Origin: Fen-1301 sp963786395
GTDB taxonomy: Bacteria > Bacteroidota > Ignavibacteria > Ignavibacteriales > Ignavibacteriaceae
Assembly: GCA_963786395.1 (NCBI GenBank)
Contig: CAWAZD010000001.1
Coordinates: 248,001 to 312,000, forward strand
Direction: 5' to 3'
DNA length: 64,000 nucleotides
Shown here: positions 47,736 to 55,143 of the stretch, piece after piece
Position numbering within the stretch: the stretch's first letter is position 1
Layout: each line of letters starts with the position of its first letter
The notes under the pieces: generated by a model
What the model saw: only the letters and a program-made list of their open reading frames with translations
Database searches by the model: none
Told to the model about the DNA's origin: nothing
Made by a program: the position numbers and the translations under genes

Positions 47736-47757
47736 ATTCCCGTGAGGCGGGGCATTC
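47736..47757. repeat. REP-like imperfect palindrome
   Basis: ATTCCCGT-GAGG-CGGGGCATTC: an imperfect member of the dispersed family, located 8 bp after the stop of the Memo-AMMECR1 gene. Confidence 0.6.
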
Positions 47758-47764
47758 AACTAGT

Positions 47765-49297
47765 TTATTTCTTAAAGTCAGTTTCGCTAAAGACTTCTGC
47801 TCTGAAGGTATAAAGATCGGCAGTGAGCCAGTCATCAGTGTTGAGACCTGCCTTCAGGCAAAGCTGAGAGAGGAATTTTTCTTTGTCCCATCCTGTTTCC
47901 TTTGCAACCTGTGGCAGGAACACAGCCTGCTTCCCATTCTTTTTGAGTATAACGCCATCTCTGCCAAGGACAATATCATCCGGACTGTTTACTTTTACTG
48001 ATGGGGTGAGGACAGAAATTTCAATTTCAACATCGGGTAGTTCGTTTAATGTTAAAGGTTGAAACCTTGTATCGTTAAAAGCAGCAGCAAGCGCCATTCG
48101 TCCAACCACATTGTAAAGTGGAAGAGTTTCAGACATACTTCCAATGCATCCGCGCAGTTCACTGTTTTTATTTATAGTAACAAAAGCTCCTTGTTTAGTA
48201 TTTATAGCTGTAGTTAAATTCCGTGGGAGCGGGAGAGTTTCAGAAGTTAAGAGTTGTTCAATGCTTCTTCTTGCAAGTTTTAGCAGTGTAAGTTTATCAT
48301 CCTGCGATAACCCTTTATTATTTTCAGTAGAGATATTTTTACTATTCTCATTCGTGGGGATAATATTCTGTTCGGAGGTATAAAATGCAACAGCTCCATA
48401 ACCAACAACACGGCTGTAATCACCGATCAATGTGTTTCCTGAATTAGCCTGAATTAAAACTGATGCGAAATTACCGCCTGATTCCTTAACGACAGTAACC
48501 AGAGCCAGTATAGGACCTTCACCGCAGGCGCAGGTAACCAGGGCTGGAATACCGGAGTTTAATTTATTATCCATAGCATCCCGGATATCTTCAGGATTCA
48601 TTTTAACAATAGCATCAAGTGTGTTTTTGTCTGTGGTGACTGCATCATCGTAGCCGGGATAATGGGATAGATCGGAGCTTGCAACTATGAGAGCATTTTT
48701 ATCTTTAATAATTCTAGCAAGTGATCTGCCGAATTTAGAGCAGAGTTGAAGATCAGAAGTTCCTATTACAATAGGAACAATCTTAGCTTTTGGAAAGAGA
48801 TACTGAATGAAAGGAACCTGAACTTCTACTGAGTGTTCACTTTCCTGCGGGCGTATATCAGCAACACAATCATGGTCTTCATTGAGGAGCTGACCTGTTA
48901 TGTTATCATCAATTGGGGCTAATCCTAATGGAGTCCGGAATGCGCCCTTGGGATACACAGATATTTCGTTGAAGTCAGTGGTGGTGTGATTGGTTCCAAG
49001 AATAACGACAACATCATAATCAAAGTTCTTTACCTGATTAAAGGCATCGGCAGCAATCTGACCTGAATAGATATAACCTGCATGGGGGACAATAATGCCA
49101 ATAGGCTTTCCCGGATATTTCTGTTTAACAGCATCATCAAATAAATATTTCAAAGCGTTCCTGAGTTTGGCAGGATCAGAGGGATAGAATTTACCCGCAA
49201 CAGCAGGAGGGCGGATTGAAGAATCATTTGTCTGTCCATTGTTGTCATGGAAACAGAAACAAAGGAATAGTAATAATGTTATTATTATTGGTTTCAT
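47765..49297 (-). CDS. Memo-AMMECR1 fusion (AmmeMemoRadiSam proteins B and A) with signal peptide
   Basis: Predicted 510-residue protein. A hydrophobic N-terminus (about 1-22, IIITLLLFLCFCF) looks like a signal peptide or anchor. It is followed by a Memo domain (about 28-305) with RPPAVAGKFYPSDP, IIVPHAGYIYSGQ, ILGTNHT, VASSDLSHYPGY and TCACGEGP, whose His/Asp/Cys residues match the metal site of the family. A linker rich in Asn/Ser (about 310-335) leads to an AMMECR1 domain (about 335-505) with RGCIGSMSETLPLY and EIEISVLTP. The two are known to co-occur with a radical SAM protein in the AmmeMemoRadiSam system, but no radical SAM gene is adjacent here. Fusion of the two domains is recurrent. 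The export signal is unexpected, because the system is usually cytoplasmic. Confidence 0.9.
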   Translation of the reverse strand: MKPIIITLLLFLCFCFHDNNGQTNDSSIRPPAVAGKFYPSDPAKLRNALKYLFDDAVKQKYPGKPIGIIVPHAGYIYSGQIAADAFNQVKNFDYDVVVILGTNHTTTDFNEISVYPKGAFRTPLGLAPIDDNITGQLLNEDHDCVADIRPQESEHSVEVQVPFIQYLFPKAKIVPIVIGTSDLQLCSKFGRSLARIIKDKNALIVASSDLSHYPGYDDAVTTDKNTLDAIVKMNPEDIRDAMDNKLNSGIPALVTCACGEGPILALVTVVKESGGNFASVLIQANSGNTLIGDYSRVVGYGAVAFYTSEQNIIPTNENSKNISTENNKGLSQDDKLTLLKLARRSIEQLLTSETLPLPRNLTTAINTKQGAFVTINKNSELRGCIGSMSETLPLYNVVGRMALAAAFNDTRFQPLTLNELPDVEIEISVLTPSVKVNSPDDIVLGRDGVILKKNGKQAVFLPQVAKETGWDKEKFLSQLCLKAGLNTDDWLTADLYTFRAEVFSETDFKK

Positions 49298-49417
49298 TAG
49301 TTGTAATAGTAATTAAATATGACCTTATTTTCCACAGGTAAAAATATGGTTGATATCGTACGCCCTGTTGTTTTACTTACCTTCAACTTACCATGTAGTA
49401 CTTATTTCATAGGATAA

Positions 49418-49456
49418 AATCGTTTTGAAATCGTTTTGAAAACGTTTTGAAATCGT
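49418..49456. repeat. Phased tandem repeat, 11-bp period x4
   Basis: AATCGTTTTGA twice, then AAACGTTTTGA, then AATCGTATTTT: four contiguous units of an 11-bp repeat with the CG step recurring every 11 bp. Confidence 0.85.
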
Positions 49457-49527
49457 ATTTTTTGTAAAATAAGTTGGGTAAAAAAAGGGGTATGTGTTTA
49501 AATATTAGGATGGCAGATAAGCTCAGG

Positions 49528-49552
49528 GGATTCCCGCTTCCGCGGGAATGAC
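49528..49552. repeat. REP-like palindrome
   Basis: GGATTCCCGC-TTCC-GCGGGAATGAC, differing from the copy at 39591-39615 by one base in the loop. Confidence 0.85.
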
Positions 49553-49620
49553 AGACTGAATAAGGGGATTTCGAGGTAAGGGGATGAATTCCCTTAAATT
49601 TGATAGTTATATTATATAAT

Positions 49621-49702
49621 CCCAGGCATTAATGCCTGGGCTATAAGGAGGGGATTCTTCGTTTTGTAAATGAATAATGTTGTCGGGGATTGGTCCCCGA
49701 CA
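49621..49702. repeat. Two adjacent palindromes
   Basis: CCCAGGCATTAATGCCTGGG is a perfect 20-bp palindrome at 49621-49640. TGTCGGGGA/TCCCCGACA with a TTGG loop is at 49681-49702. Both can form stable hairpins but have no T-tract. Similar CCCAGGCATTAATGCCTGGG elements recur in many genomes (from memory). Confidence 0.75.
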
Positions 49703-49797
49703 CCCCAGAAAGTTTAAAGGGAAGGAAGGACAACTTTTCATTGAGGTTGAGGGGAAGAATATATATTTTTAAGTAATAATTTAATACAGGAGTTCAG

Positions 49798-50991
49798 ATG
49801 AACGCAATCATTAAAGAAAAGATTGAACAGGCAGTAAGTATACTTAAAGAAAAAGACATTGATATGTGGCTTACTTTTGTAAGGGAGAGTGCTTATTCAA
49901 AAGATCCTGTAATGGATATTATTGTAGGGACAAATGTAACATGGGAATCAGCATTTACAATTTGCAAAGACGGGACATATTCTGCAATAATCGGCTCACT
50001 TGATGTGGCAAATATGAAAGCGCAGGGAATTTATGAAGATATAACCGGATATGTTCAATCGATAAATGAACCCCTGGCTAATTTATTTAATTCTAAAAAG
50101 CCCAAAAGTATAGCGGTTAATTATTCTAAGAATTCGAACATTGCAGACGGTCTTTCGCATGGTATGTACTTGATTCTTATGGATCATCTTAAAGGAACGG
50201 GTTATGAAGATAAGCTGGTTTCCTCAGAAGAAATTATTGCGGCACTGAGAGGAAGAAAATCAAAAGCGGAGATTGCTAATCTTACGGAAGCTGTTAATGT
50301 AACACTTTCCATTTATGATGAAGTTACTAAATTTATGAAACCAGGTATGACTGAACAGCAGGTAGCTGATTTTATATTAAGTCGTGTAAAAGAAAAGGGA
50401 TTGGAAACAGCATGGGAAGAAGACCAGTGTCCGGCGGTATTTACAGGGCCTGATTCGGCAGGTGCGCATGCTGAACCGACAAAAAGGATAATTCAAAAAG
50501 GGCATGTTCTTAATATTGATTTCGGAGTAAAAATTAATGGATATTGTTCAGACCTTCAGAGGACATGGTACTTTTTAAGGGATGACGAAGATAAAGCTCC
50601 TTCTGAAGTGCAAAGAGGTTTTGATGTAATCAAAGATTCAATTCAATTGGTGGCGGATAAATTAAAACCGGGTGTTATGGGTTGTGAGATGGACGATATA
50701 GCAAGAAATTTTATTGTTAAAAACGGATATCCGGAATATCCGCACGGTCTGGGGCACCAGGTAGGAAGAATAGCTCATGACGGAGGGTGCGGACTTTTCC
50801 CAAGATGGGATCGATATGGAACAATTCCCTATATGAAAGTTGAAGAATCCCAGGTTTATACAATTGAACCAAGATTGCCGGTTAAGGATTTCGGTGTTGC
50901 TACAATTGAAGAAGAAGTTTTTGTTACAAAAGACGGATGCAGGTATATATCTAAACCTCAGAAAGAATTATATCTGATTAAAGCAGATTAG
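49798..50991 (+). CDS. M24 family metallopeptidase (Xaa-Pro aminopeptidase-like)
   Basis: Predicted 397-residue cytoplasmic peptidase of the M24 (creatinase/prolidase) family. An N-terminal creatinase-like domain (about 1-150) precedes the pita-bread domain with all five metal ligands: Asp in LNIDFGVK, Asp in YCSDLQR, His in HGLGHQVG, Glu in TIEPRLP and Glu in IEEEVFV. A WEEDQCPAVFTGPDSAGAH segment lines the active site. It is probably a Xaa-Pro aminopeptidase or dipeptidase; the exact specificity is not decidable. GGAG precedes the ATG. It overlaps the convergent aat gene by 4 bp. Confidence 0.93.
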   Translation: MNAIIKEKIEQAVSILKEKDIDMWLTFVRESAYSKDPVMDIIVGTNVTWESAFTICKDGTYSAIIGSLDVANMKAQGIYEDITGYVQSINEPLANLFNSKKPKSIAVNYSKNSNIADGLSHGMYLILMDHLKGTGYEDKLVSSEEIIAALRGRKSKAEIANLTEAVNVTLSIYDEVTKFMKPGMTEQQVADFILSRVKEKGLETAWEEDQCPAVFTGPDSAGAHAEPTKRIIQKGHVLNIDFGVKINGYCSDLQRTWYFLRDDEDKAPSEVQRGFDVIKDSIQLVADKLKPGVMGCEMDDIARNFIVKNGYPEYPHGLGHQVGRIAHDGGCGLFPRWDRYGTIPYMKVEESQVYTIEPRLPVKDFGVATIEEEVFVTKDGCRYISKPQKELYLIKAD

Positions 50992-51590
50992 AATTCGCAA
51001 TTGCGTACATAAGATTCTTCGAGTAAATCCTGGTATTGTTCGAGGGGAATTTCTATCGCGCCGAACATTTTGAGGTGGGGTGTCATATACTGAACATCGA
51101 GTAAAACAAAATTATTTTGTTTAAGGTGTTCAAGAAGATAAGCCAGAGCAGCTTTCGAAGCCTGTGGGACAAGAGAGAACATTGACTCGCCGAAAAAAGC
51201 ACCCCTGAATGTTATTCCATATAGACCCCCGGCTAAATTTCCATTCTGCCAGACTTCAACGGTATGAATATGTTTTCTATTGTACAACCGCTGATATGCT
51301 TCAATTAATTCGTCCGTAATCCAGGTTGTTTCCCTGTTTGCACAAGCTTTTACTACAGGAAGAAAATCGAAATCCTTTCTGAGTTCAAAATCATGTTCTT
51401 TAATAAATTTCTTTAGTGAACGGGGGATATTGAAATTGGACAAGGGTATAATTGTCCTGATATCAGGAAAGTACCAGTCAATTTCACTATTTTTATCCTC
51501 AGCCATAGGGAAAGCACCGCTGGCGTACATCCTTAGCATATTGTCCGGAAGGAGGAGATCCTTTTTATTATAAATATTTTTTCTCATCAT
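50988..51590 (-). CDS. aat: Leucyl/phenylalanyl-tRNA-protein transferase
   Basis: Predicted 200-residue cytoplasmic enzyme of the N-end rule pathway. It adds Leu or Phe from aminoacyl-tRNA to proteins with N-terminal Arg or Lys, marking them for ClpAP. Family motifs run in order: YASGAFPMAE, WYFPDIRTIIPL, TWITDELIEAYQRL, HTVEVWQ, LAGGLYGI, FFGESMFS, ASKAAL and LLDVQYMTPHL. The length is slightly short, typical of Bacteroidota members. The start is the first of two adjacent ATGs. It is convergent with the M24 peptidase gene (4-bp overlap) and alone in its transcription unit. Confidence 0.96.
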   Translation of the reverse strand: MMRKNIYNKKDLLLPDNMLRMYASGAFPMAEDKNSEIDWYFPDIRTIIPLSNFNIPRSLKKFIKEHDFELRKDFDFLPVVKACANRETTWITDELIEAYQRLYNRKHIHTVEVWQNGNLAGGLYGITFRGAFFGESMFSLVPQASKAALAYLLEHLKQNNFVLLDVQYMTPHLKMFGAIEIPLEQYQDLLEESYVRNCEF

Positions 51591-51801
51591 TTAATTAAAT
51601 AAATATAGCAAAAAAGGAATTATTTGTGGAGATAAAGTTCAATCTGGAGTGTACAAGAAAGGGTATAATACTGCCGATTTTACTGGTTTTTCATCCTTTA
51701 AGATAGTAAGTTAGGTTCTAATTTTTTTTAACCGATATATGAACTGTAAACGTAATAATTTTTATAAAACAACAACTAATATCTCATCCATGAAGAGTAA
51801 A

Positions 51802-51817
51802 TCTGAACATATTCAGA
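51802..51817 (+). promoter_or_regulatory. Possible operator palindrome before carbamate kinase
   Basis: TCTGAA-CATA-TTCAGA, a perfect 6-bp inverted repeat with a 4-bp centre, ends 30 bp before the carbamate kinase ATG. The TGAA/TTCA halves recall ArgR boxes, but the spacing is 2 bp shorter than the E. coli consensus. Treat it as a candidate only. Confidence 0.25.
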
Positions 51818-51847
51818 GTCGTCTTCAATCAAAATTCTGAATAAACT

Positions 51848-52792
51848 ATGAACAAACTTGCAGTAATCGCATTAGGCGGCAACGCTTTATCACGTGGCAA
51901 TGAAGCCGGAACAATTGAACAACAGGAAAAGAATACCGAAAATACAATGGTACACCTTGTCGGATTAATTCAAAAAGGTTATAATATTGTTATCACGCAT
52001 GGTAACGGACCACAGGTGGGGAATATACTTTTGAGGAATGAAGCCGGGTACACCACATACAAGATTCCTAAAATGCCCCTTGATATTTGTGTGGCTGATT
52101 CACAGGGCGGTATTGGTTATATGATTGAAAAGGAATTAAGGAACGCACTTAAGGAACATAACATTGAAAGAAATGTTGTTTCAATAATTACTCAGGTGAT
52201 TGTAGATAAAAATGATCCTGCATTTCAGAATCCAACAAAACCTGTAGGAGCTTTTTATATTAAAGAAGAAGCTGATCTGCTTGCAAAAGCAAATAAATGG
52301 GTATTCAAAGAAGACCCAAGGAAAAGAGGATGGAGAAGGATTGTTGCTTCACCAAAACCGATAGAAGTTTTAGGTAAGGATCTGATTAAAAGGTTGGCTG
52401 ATGAAGGAACAATTGTAATAGCTGCAGGAGGCGGAGGTATTCCAGTTTACATGGAAAATGGCAGGATTGAACCAGCAGAAGCAGTAATAGATAAAGACCT
52501 TGCATCTTCACTGCTCGCAAGGGAAATTGGAGCTGATTGTTTGTTTATACTTACAGATGTTCCAAAAGCATATATTAATTTTAATACACCTGAACAGAAG
52601 CCCCTTGATGTTATTACACTTAATGAAGCTCAGAAGTATTATGATGACGGACAGTTTACGGCTGGAAGTATGGGTCCTAAAATAATGGCGGCGATTCAGT
52701 TTATAGAAGATAACGGAAAAGAAAGTATTATTACAGAAGCGACTCAACTATCCAATCCTGATTGCGGAACAAGAATTATTTCAAACAATTAA
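51848..52792 (+). CDS. arcC: Carbamate kinase
   Basis: Predicted 314-residue cytoplasmic kinase that interconverts carbamoyl phosphate plus ADP with carbamate plus ATP. Family motifs: VIALGGNALSRG, VITHGNGPQVGNILLRNE, DSQGGIGYMIE, GAFYKEE-like GAFYIKEEAD, IAAGGGGIPV, DKDLASSLLA, LTDVPKAY and GSMGPKI. It is followed 11 bp later by ornithine carbamoyltransferase, the partner that makes or uses carbamoyl phosphate in arginine degradation. Arginine deiminase is not in the window. The gap upstream carries a possible operator (51802-51817) and no strong ribosome site. Confidence 0.96.
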   Translation: MNKLAVIALGGNALSRGNEAGTIEQQEKNTENTMVHLVGLIQKGYNIVITHGNGPQVGNILLRNEAGYTTYKIPKMPLDICVADSQGGIGYMIEKELRNALKEHNIERNVVSIITQVIVDKNDPAFQNPTKPVGAFYIKEEADLLAKANKWVFKEDPRKRGWRRIVASPKPIEVLGKDLIKRLADEGTIVIAAGGGGIPVYMENGRIEPAEAVIDKDLASSLLAREIGADCLFILTDVPKAYINFNTPEQKPLDVITLNEAQKYYDDGQFTAGSMGPKIMAAIQFIEDNGKESIITEATQLSNPDCGTRIISNN

Positions 52793-52803
52793 ACGGAATT
52801 ACA

Positions 52804-53736
52804 ATGGCTGTAAATATGAAAGGCAAAAGCCTGATTGAAATAAACGATCTAAGTCTGGAAGAAATTTATCAGATCTTTGATTTGAGCAAAACATTAAAAG
52901 AAAAACTTTATACAGGTGAACCCCACAAGTTACTTGAGGGAAAGACACTTGGTATGATTTTCTCAAAACCTTCAACGCGAACCAGGATATCGTTTGAGGC
53001 GGGGATATTTCAGCTTGGCGGTATGGGAATGTACTTTAACCAGAACGATCTGCAATTAAAGAAGAGTGAAAGTGTATCTGATACAGCAAAAGTTCTTTCA
53101 CGTTATTTGAGTGGAATAATGATAAGAACATTTGACCACCAGGATGTTATTGATCTTGCGAAATATGGTTCGATACCGGTAATTAACGGTTTGACTGATC
53201 TTCATCATCCCTGCCAGGTTTTAACCGATCTTTTTACCATCCTCGAAAAGAGAAGGACATTAAAAGGATTAAAGCTTGCTTACATAGGCGACGGCAACAA
53301 TATGGCTCATTCACTTCTGCATGGATGTTCAAAAGTTGGAATGGATATTACAATTGCTTCACCGGGCGGTTATACTCCACTTAAATCAGTTGTTGATGAA
53401 TCGATGGTAAATGCTAAATATATGGGAAGTAAAATAGAAATTACTGAAGATCCTGTAGCTGCAGTAAAAGACGCGGATATTATTTACACCGATGTCTGGG
53501 CAAGTATGGGACAGGAAAAAGAAGCTGCCGACAGAAGGAAGAAGTTTATTAAGTATCAGGTAAATACTGAGCTTGTAAAAAACGCGAAGGATGATTATAT
53601 TTTTATGCACTGTCTTCCGGCGCATAGAGGAGATGAAGCTACAGACGAAATTTGTGACTCGCCTAATTCAGTAATCTTTGATGAAGCAGAAAACCGTTTG
53701 CACGTTCAGAAAGCTATAATGGCGTTGGTGATGTAA
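52804..53736 (+). CDS. argF: Ornithine carbamoyltransferase
   Basis: Predicted 310-residue cytoplasmic enzyme that transfers the carbamoyl group from carbamoyl phosphate to ornithine to give citrulline. Motifs: SKPSTRTRISFE (carbamoyl phosphate), DLHHPCQVLTDL, YIGDGNNMAHSLL (ornithine) and MHCLPAHRGDE. An in-frame ATG at 52762 would overlap the carbamate kinase gene. The ATG at 52804, preceded by CGGAATT and 11 bp after the kinase stop, gives the usual family start (MAVNMKGKSLIEINDL). Pairing with carbamate kinase suggests the catabolic (arcB-like) direction, but sequence alone does not separate it from the biosynthetic enzyme. Confidence 0.95.
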   Translation: MAVNMKGKSLIEINDLSLEEIYQIFDLSKTLKEKLYTGEPHKLLEGKTLGMIFSKPSTRTRISFEAGIFQLGGMGMYFNQNDLQLKKSESVSDTAKVLSRYLSGIMIRTFDHQDVIDLAKYGSIPVINGLTDLHHPCQVLTDLFTILEKRRTLKGLKLAYIGDGNNMAHSLLHGCSKVGMDITIASPGGYTPLKSVVDESMVNAKYMGSKIEITEDPVAAVKDADIIYTDVWASMGQEKEAADRRKKFIKYQVNTELVKNAKDDYIFMHCLPAHRGDEATDEICDSPNSVIFDEAENRLHVQKAIMALVM

Positions 53737-53741
53737 TTTGT

Positions 53742-54218
53742 TTACTCATCAATTTTTACTTCAAGCTGAATGATAAGGTAACCTTTTATAGTTTCATAGC
53801 CGCCGAAAGTTACACCTAATAAAACCGAGATCATTCCAAGAAGGAATACTGAGGTAACTAAAAATGTTAATTCCTGTGTGCCTATATAATACTCAATTCC
53901 AATTAATAGGGATGTAATTACAAATAACGCAACACCAATTGTATAAGATAATACCGAATTGCGCACAAGTTTGACTCTGAACCTTAGGGCAGTAATTTGT
54001 TTTGAAATACTTTCAAGTCTCACATTTTCTTCAAGGTTTGCATACTTATCACCCAGTTTCGCTAAGATTTTTCTTCTTTCCTCATTTAAGAGTCTTATTC
54101 TGTTAACCACCAGGGAATATTTATTGTTTATTCCGAGAATGAGCAAACCGCACGCGGATATCATTATGCCGGGGGCAAGCATAAGCTGGATGATTTCTAC
54201 AATACTAATTTTATTCAT
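53742..54218 (-). CDS. DUF2721 family membrane protein
   Basis: Predicted 158-residue inner-membrane protein with an N-terminal helix (about 8-28), a charged cytoplasmic coiled region (about 30-80, with RIRLLNEERRKI and LESISKQITALRFRVKLVRNS) and two helices (about 85-110 and 115-145). This matches the layout of the DUF2721 family as I recall it; the role is unknown. It lies 5 bp after the stop of the convergent argF and 81 bp downstream of the ABC ATPase gene on the same strand, so it may be co-transcribed with that ATPase. Confidence 0.8.
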   Translation of the reverse strand: MNKISIVEIIQLMLAPGIMISACGLLILGINNKYSLVVNRIRLLNEERRKILAKLGDKYANLEENVRLESISKQITALRFRVKLVRNSVLSYTIGVALFVITSLLIGIEYYIGTQELTFLVTSVFLLGMISVLLGVTFGGYETIKGYLIIQLEVKIDE

Positions 54219-54299
54219 AATATAATGTGCGTCTATTTAAATTACTTCAGATATTAATTACTACAGAGTAAAAATAAATAAAATAATATAAACTTTGAC

Positions 54300-55031
54300 C
54301 TAAATCGCGGTTCGTTTTATAAAGTCAGTGATCACTTTATCGGATGAATTCAAAAGGTCGTCAGGAGTGCCGGAAAAGTGTATTTTACCATTATTCAGGA
54401 GAGCGACTTTATCCGCAACGTTTTTAACGCTGTACATATCGTGCGTTACAACAATGGAAGTAACAGTGAGTTTATTATTGAGTTCTTTGATGAGGTTGTC
54501 AATTGAATCAGACATTATGGGATCTAATCCTGTAGTGGGTTCATCATAAAGGATATATTCAGGATTTGTAACCAACGCTCTTGCCAAAGCAACTCTTTTT
54601 TTCATGCCTCCTGAGAGCTCAGCAGGTTTTAATTTCTGAACACCCGGTAATCCAACAAGCTCAAGTTTTGCAGCAACTATCTGTTCAATCTCATCCTTGT
54701 TTATTTTAAACTGATTTTCAACGAGCGGAAGACCTATATTTTCTTCAACGGTCATAGAATCAAACAAAGCGGAACCCTGAAAAAGAAAACCAAATTTCTT
54801 TCTTAGTTCATACAATTGTTTTTCTTCAAGTTCGCTGACAATTTGACCTTCCACGGATACATGACCTGCATCCGGCTGCAGTAGTCCCACAATATGTTTT
54901 ATCAGAACGCTTTTTCCTTCACCGCTTCTTCCTATGATTACCAGGGTTTCGCCTTTATGGATGGAAAGATTAACGCCATTAAGAACCTGTTTTTCCCCGA
55001 AGTTTTTATATAGGTCAACTATTTCAATCAT
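54300..55031 (-). CDS. ABC transporter ATPase, MlaF-like
   Basis: Predicted 243-residue ABC ATPase. Walker A GRSGEGKSVLIKHIVGLL, with the Glu after Ser-Gly typical of the MlaF/Ttg2A group, Q-loop in FLFQGSALFDSMTVEENIGLP, signature LSGGMKKRVALARAL, Walker B YILYDEPTTGLDP and H-loop VVTHD. MlaF energises lipid transport between the inner and outer membranes together with the permease MlaE and the MCE protein MlaD. Neither is encoded next to this gene in the window, so its partners must be elsewhere. It is divergent from sppA (113-bp gap). Confidence 0.9.
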   Translation of the reverse strand: MIEIVDLYKNFGEKQVLNGVNLSIHKGETLVIIGRSGEGKSVLIKHIVGLLQPDAGHVSVEGQIVSELEEKQLYELRKKFGFLFQGSALFDSMTVEENIGLPLVENQFKINKDEIEQIVAAKLELVGLPGVQKLKPAELSGGMKKRVALARALVTNPEYILYDEPTTGLDPIMSDSIDNLIKELNNKLTVTSIVVTHDMYSVKNVADKVALLNNGKIHFSGTPDDLLNSSDKVITDFIKRTAI

Positions 55032-55143
55032 AATGTTTTTATTTTAATTACATTAAAATATGGAATTTTCTTTAATAGAATACTCTTTCATTGATTGAAT
55101 TTTGTAAATTTGTCATATAAACTATAACCATTCCGGAGATCCA

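Larger units (their letters stand above)
49298..49797. other. 500-bp divergent intergenic region rich in palindromes
   Basis: Lies between the divergently transcribed Memo-AMMECR1 and M24 peptidase genes. No gene is visible. It contains an 11-bp phased tandem repeat (49418-49456), a REP-like palindrome (49528-49552), a perfect 20-bp palindrome (49621-49640) and a TGTCGGGGA/TCCCCGACA hairpin (49681-49702). The GGAG ribosome site of the M24 gene is at its end. Confidence 0.8.

Noticed and set aside
49621..49702. Palindromes as intrinsic terminators
   Set aside because: No T-tract on either strand, and they lie in a divergent promoter region.
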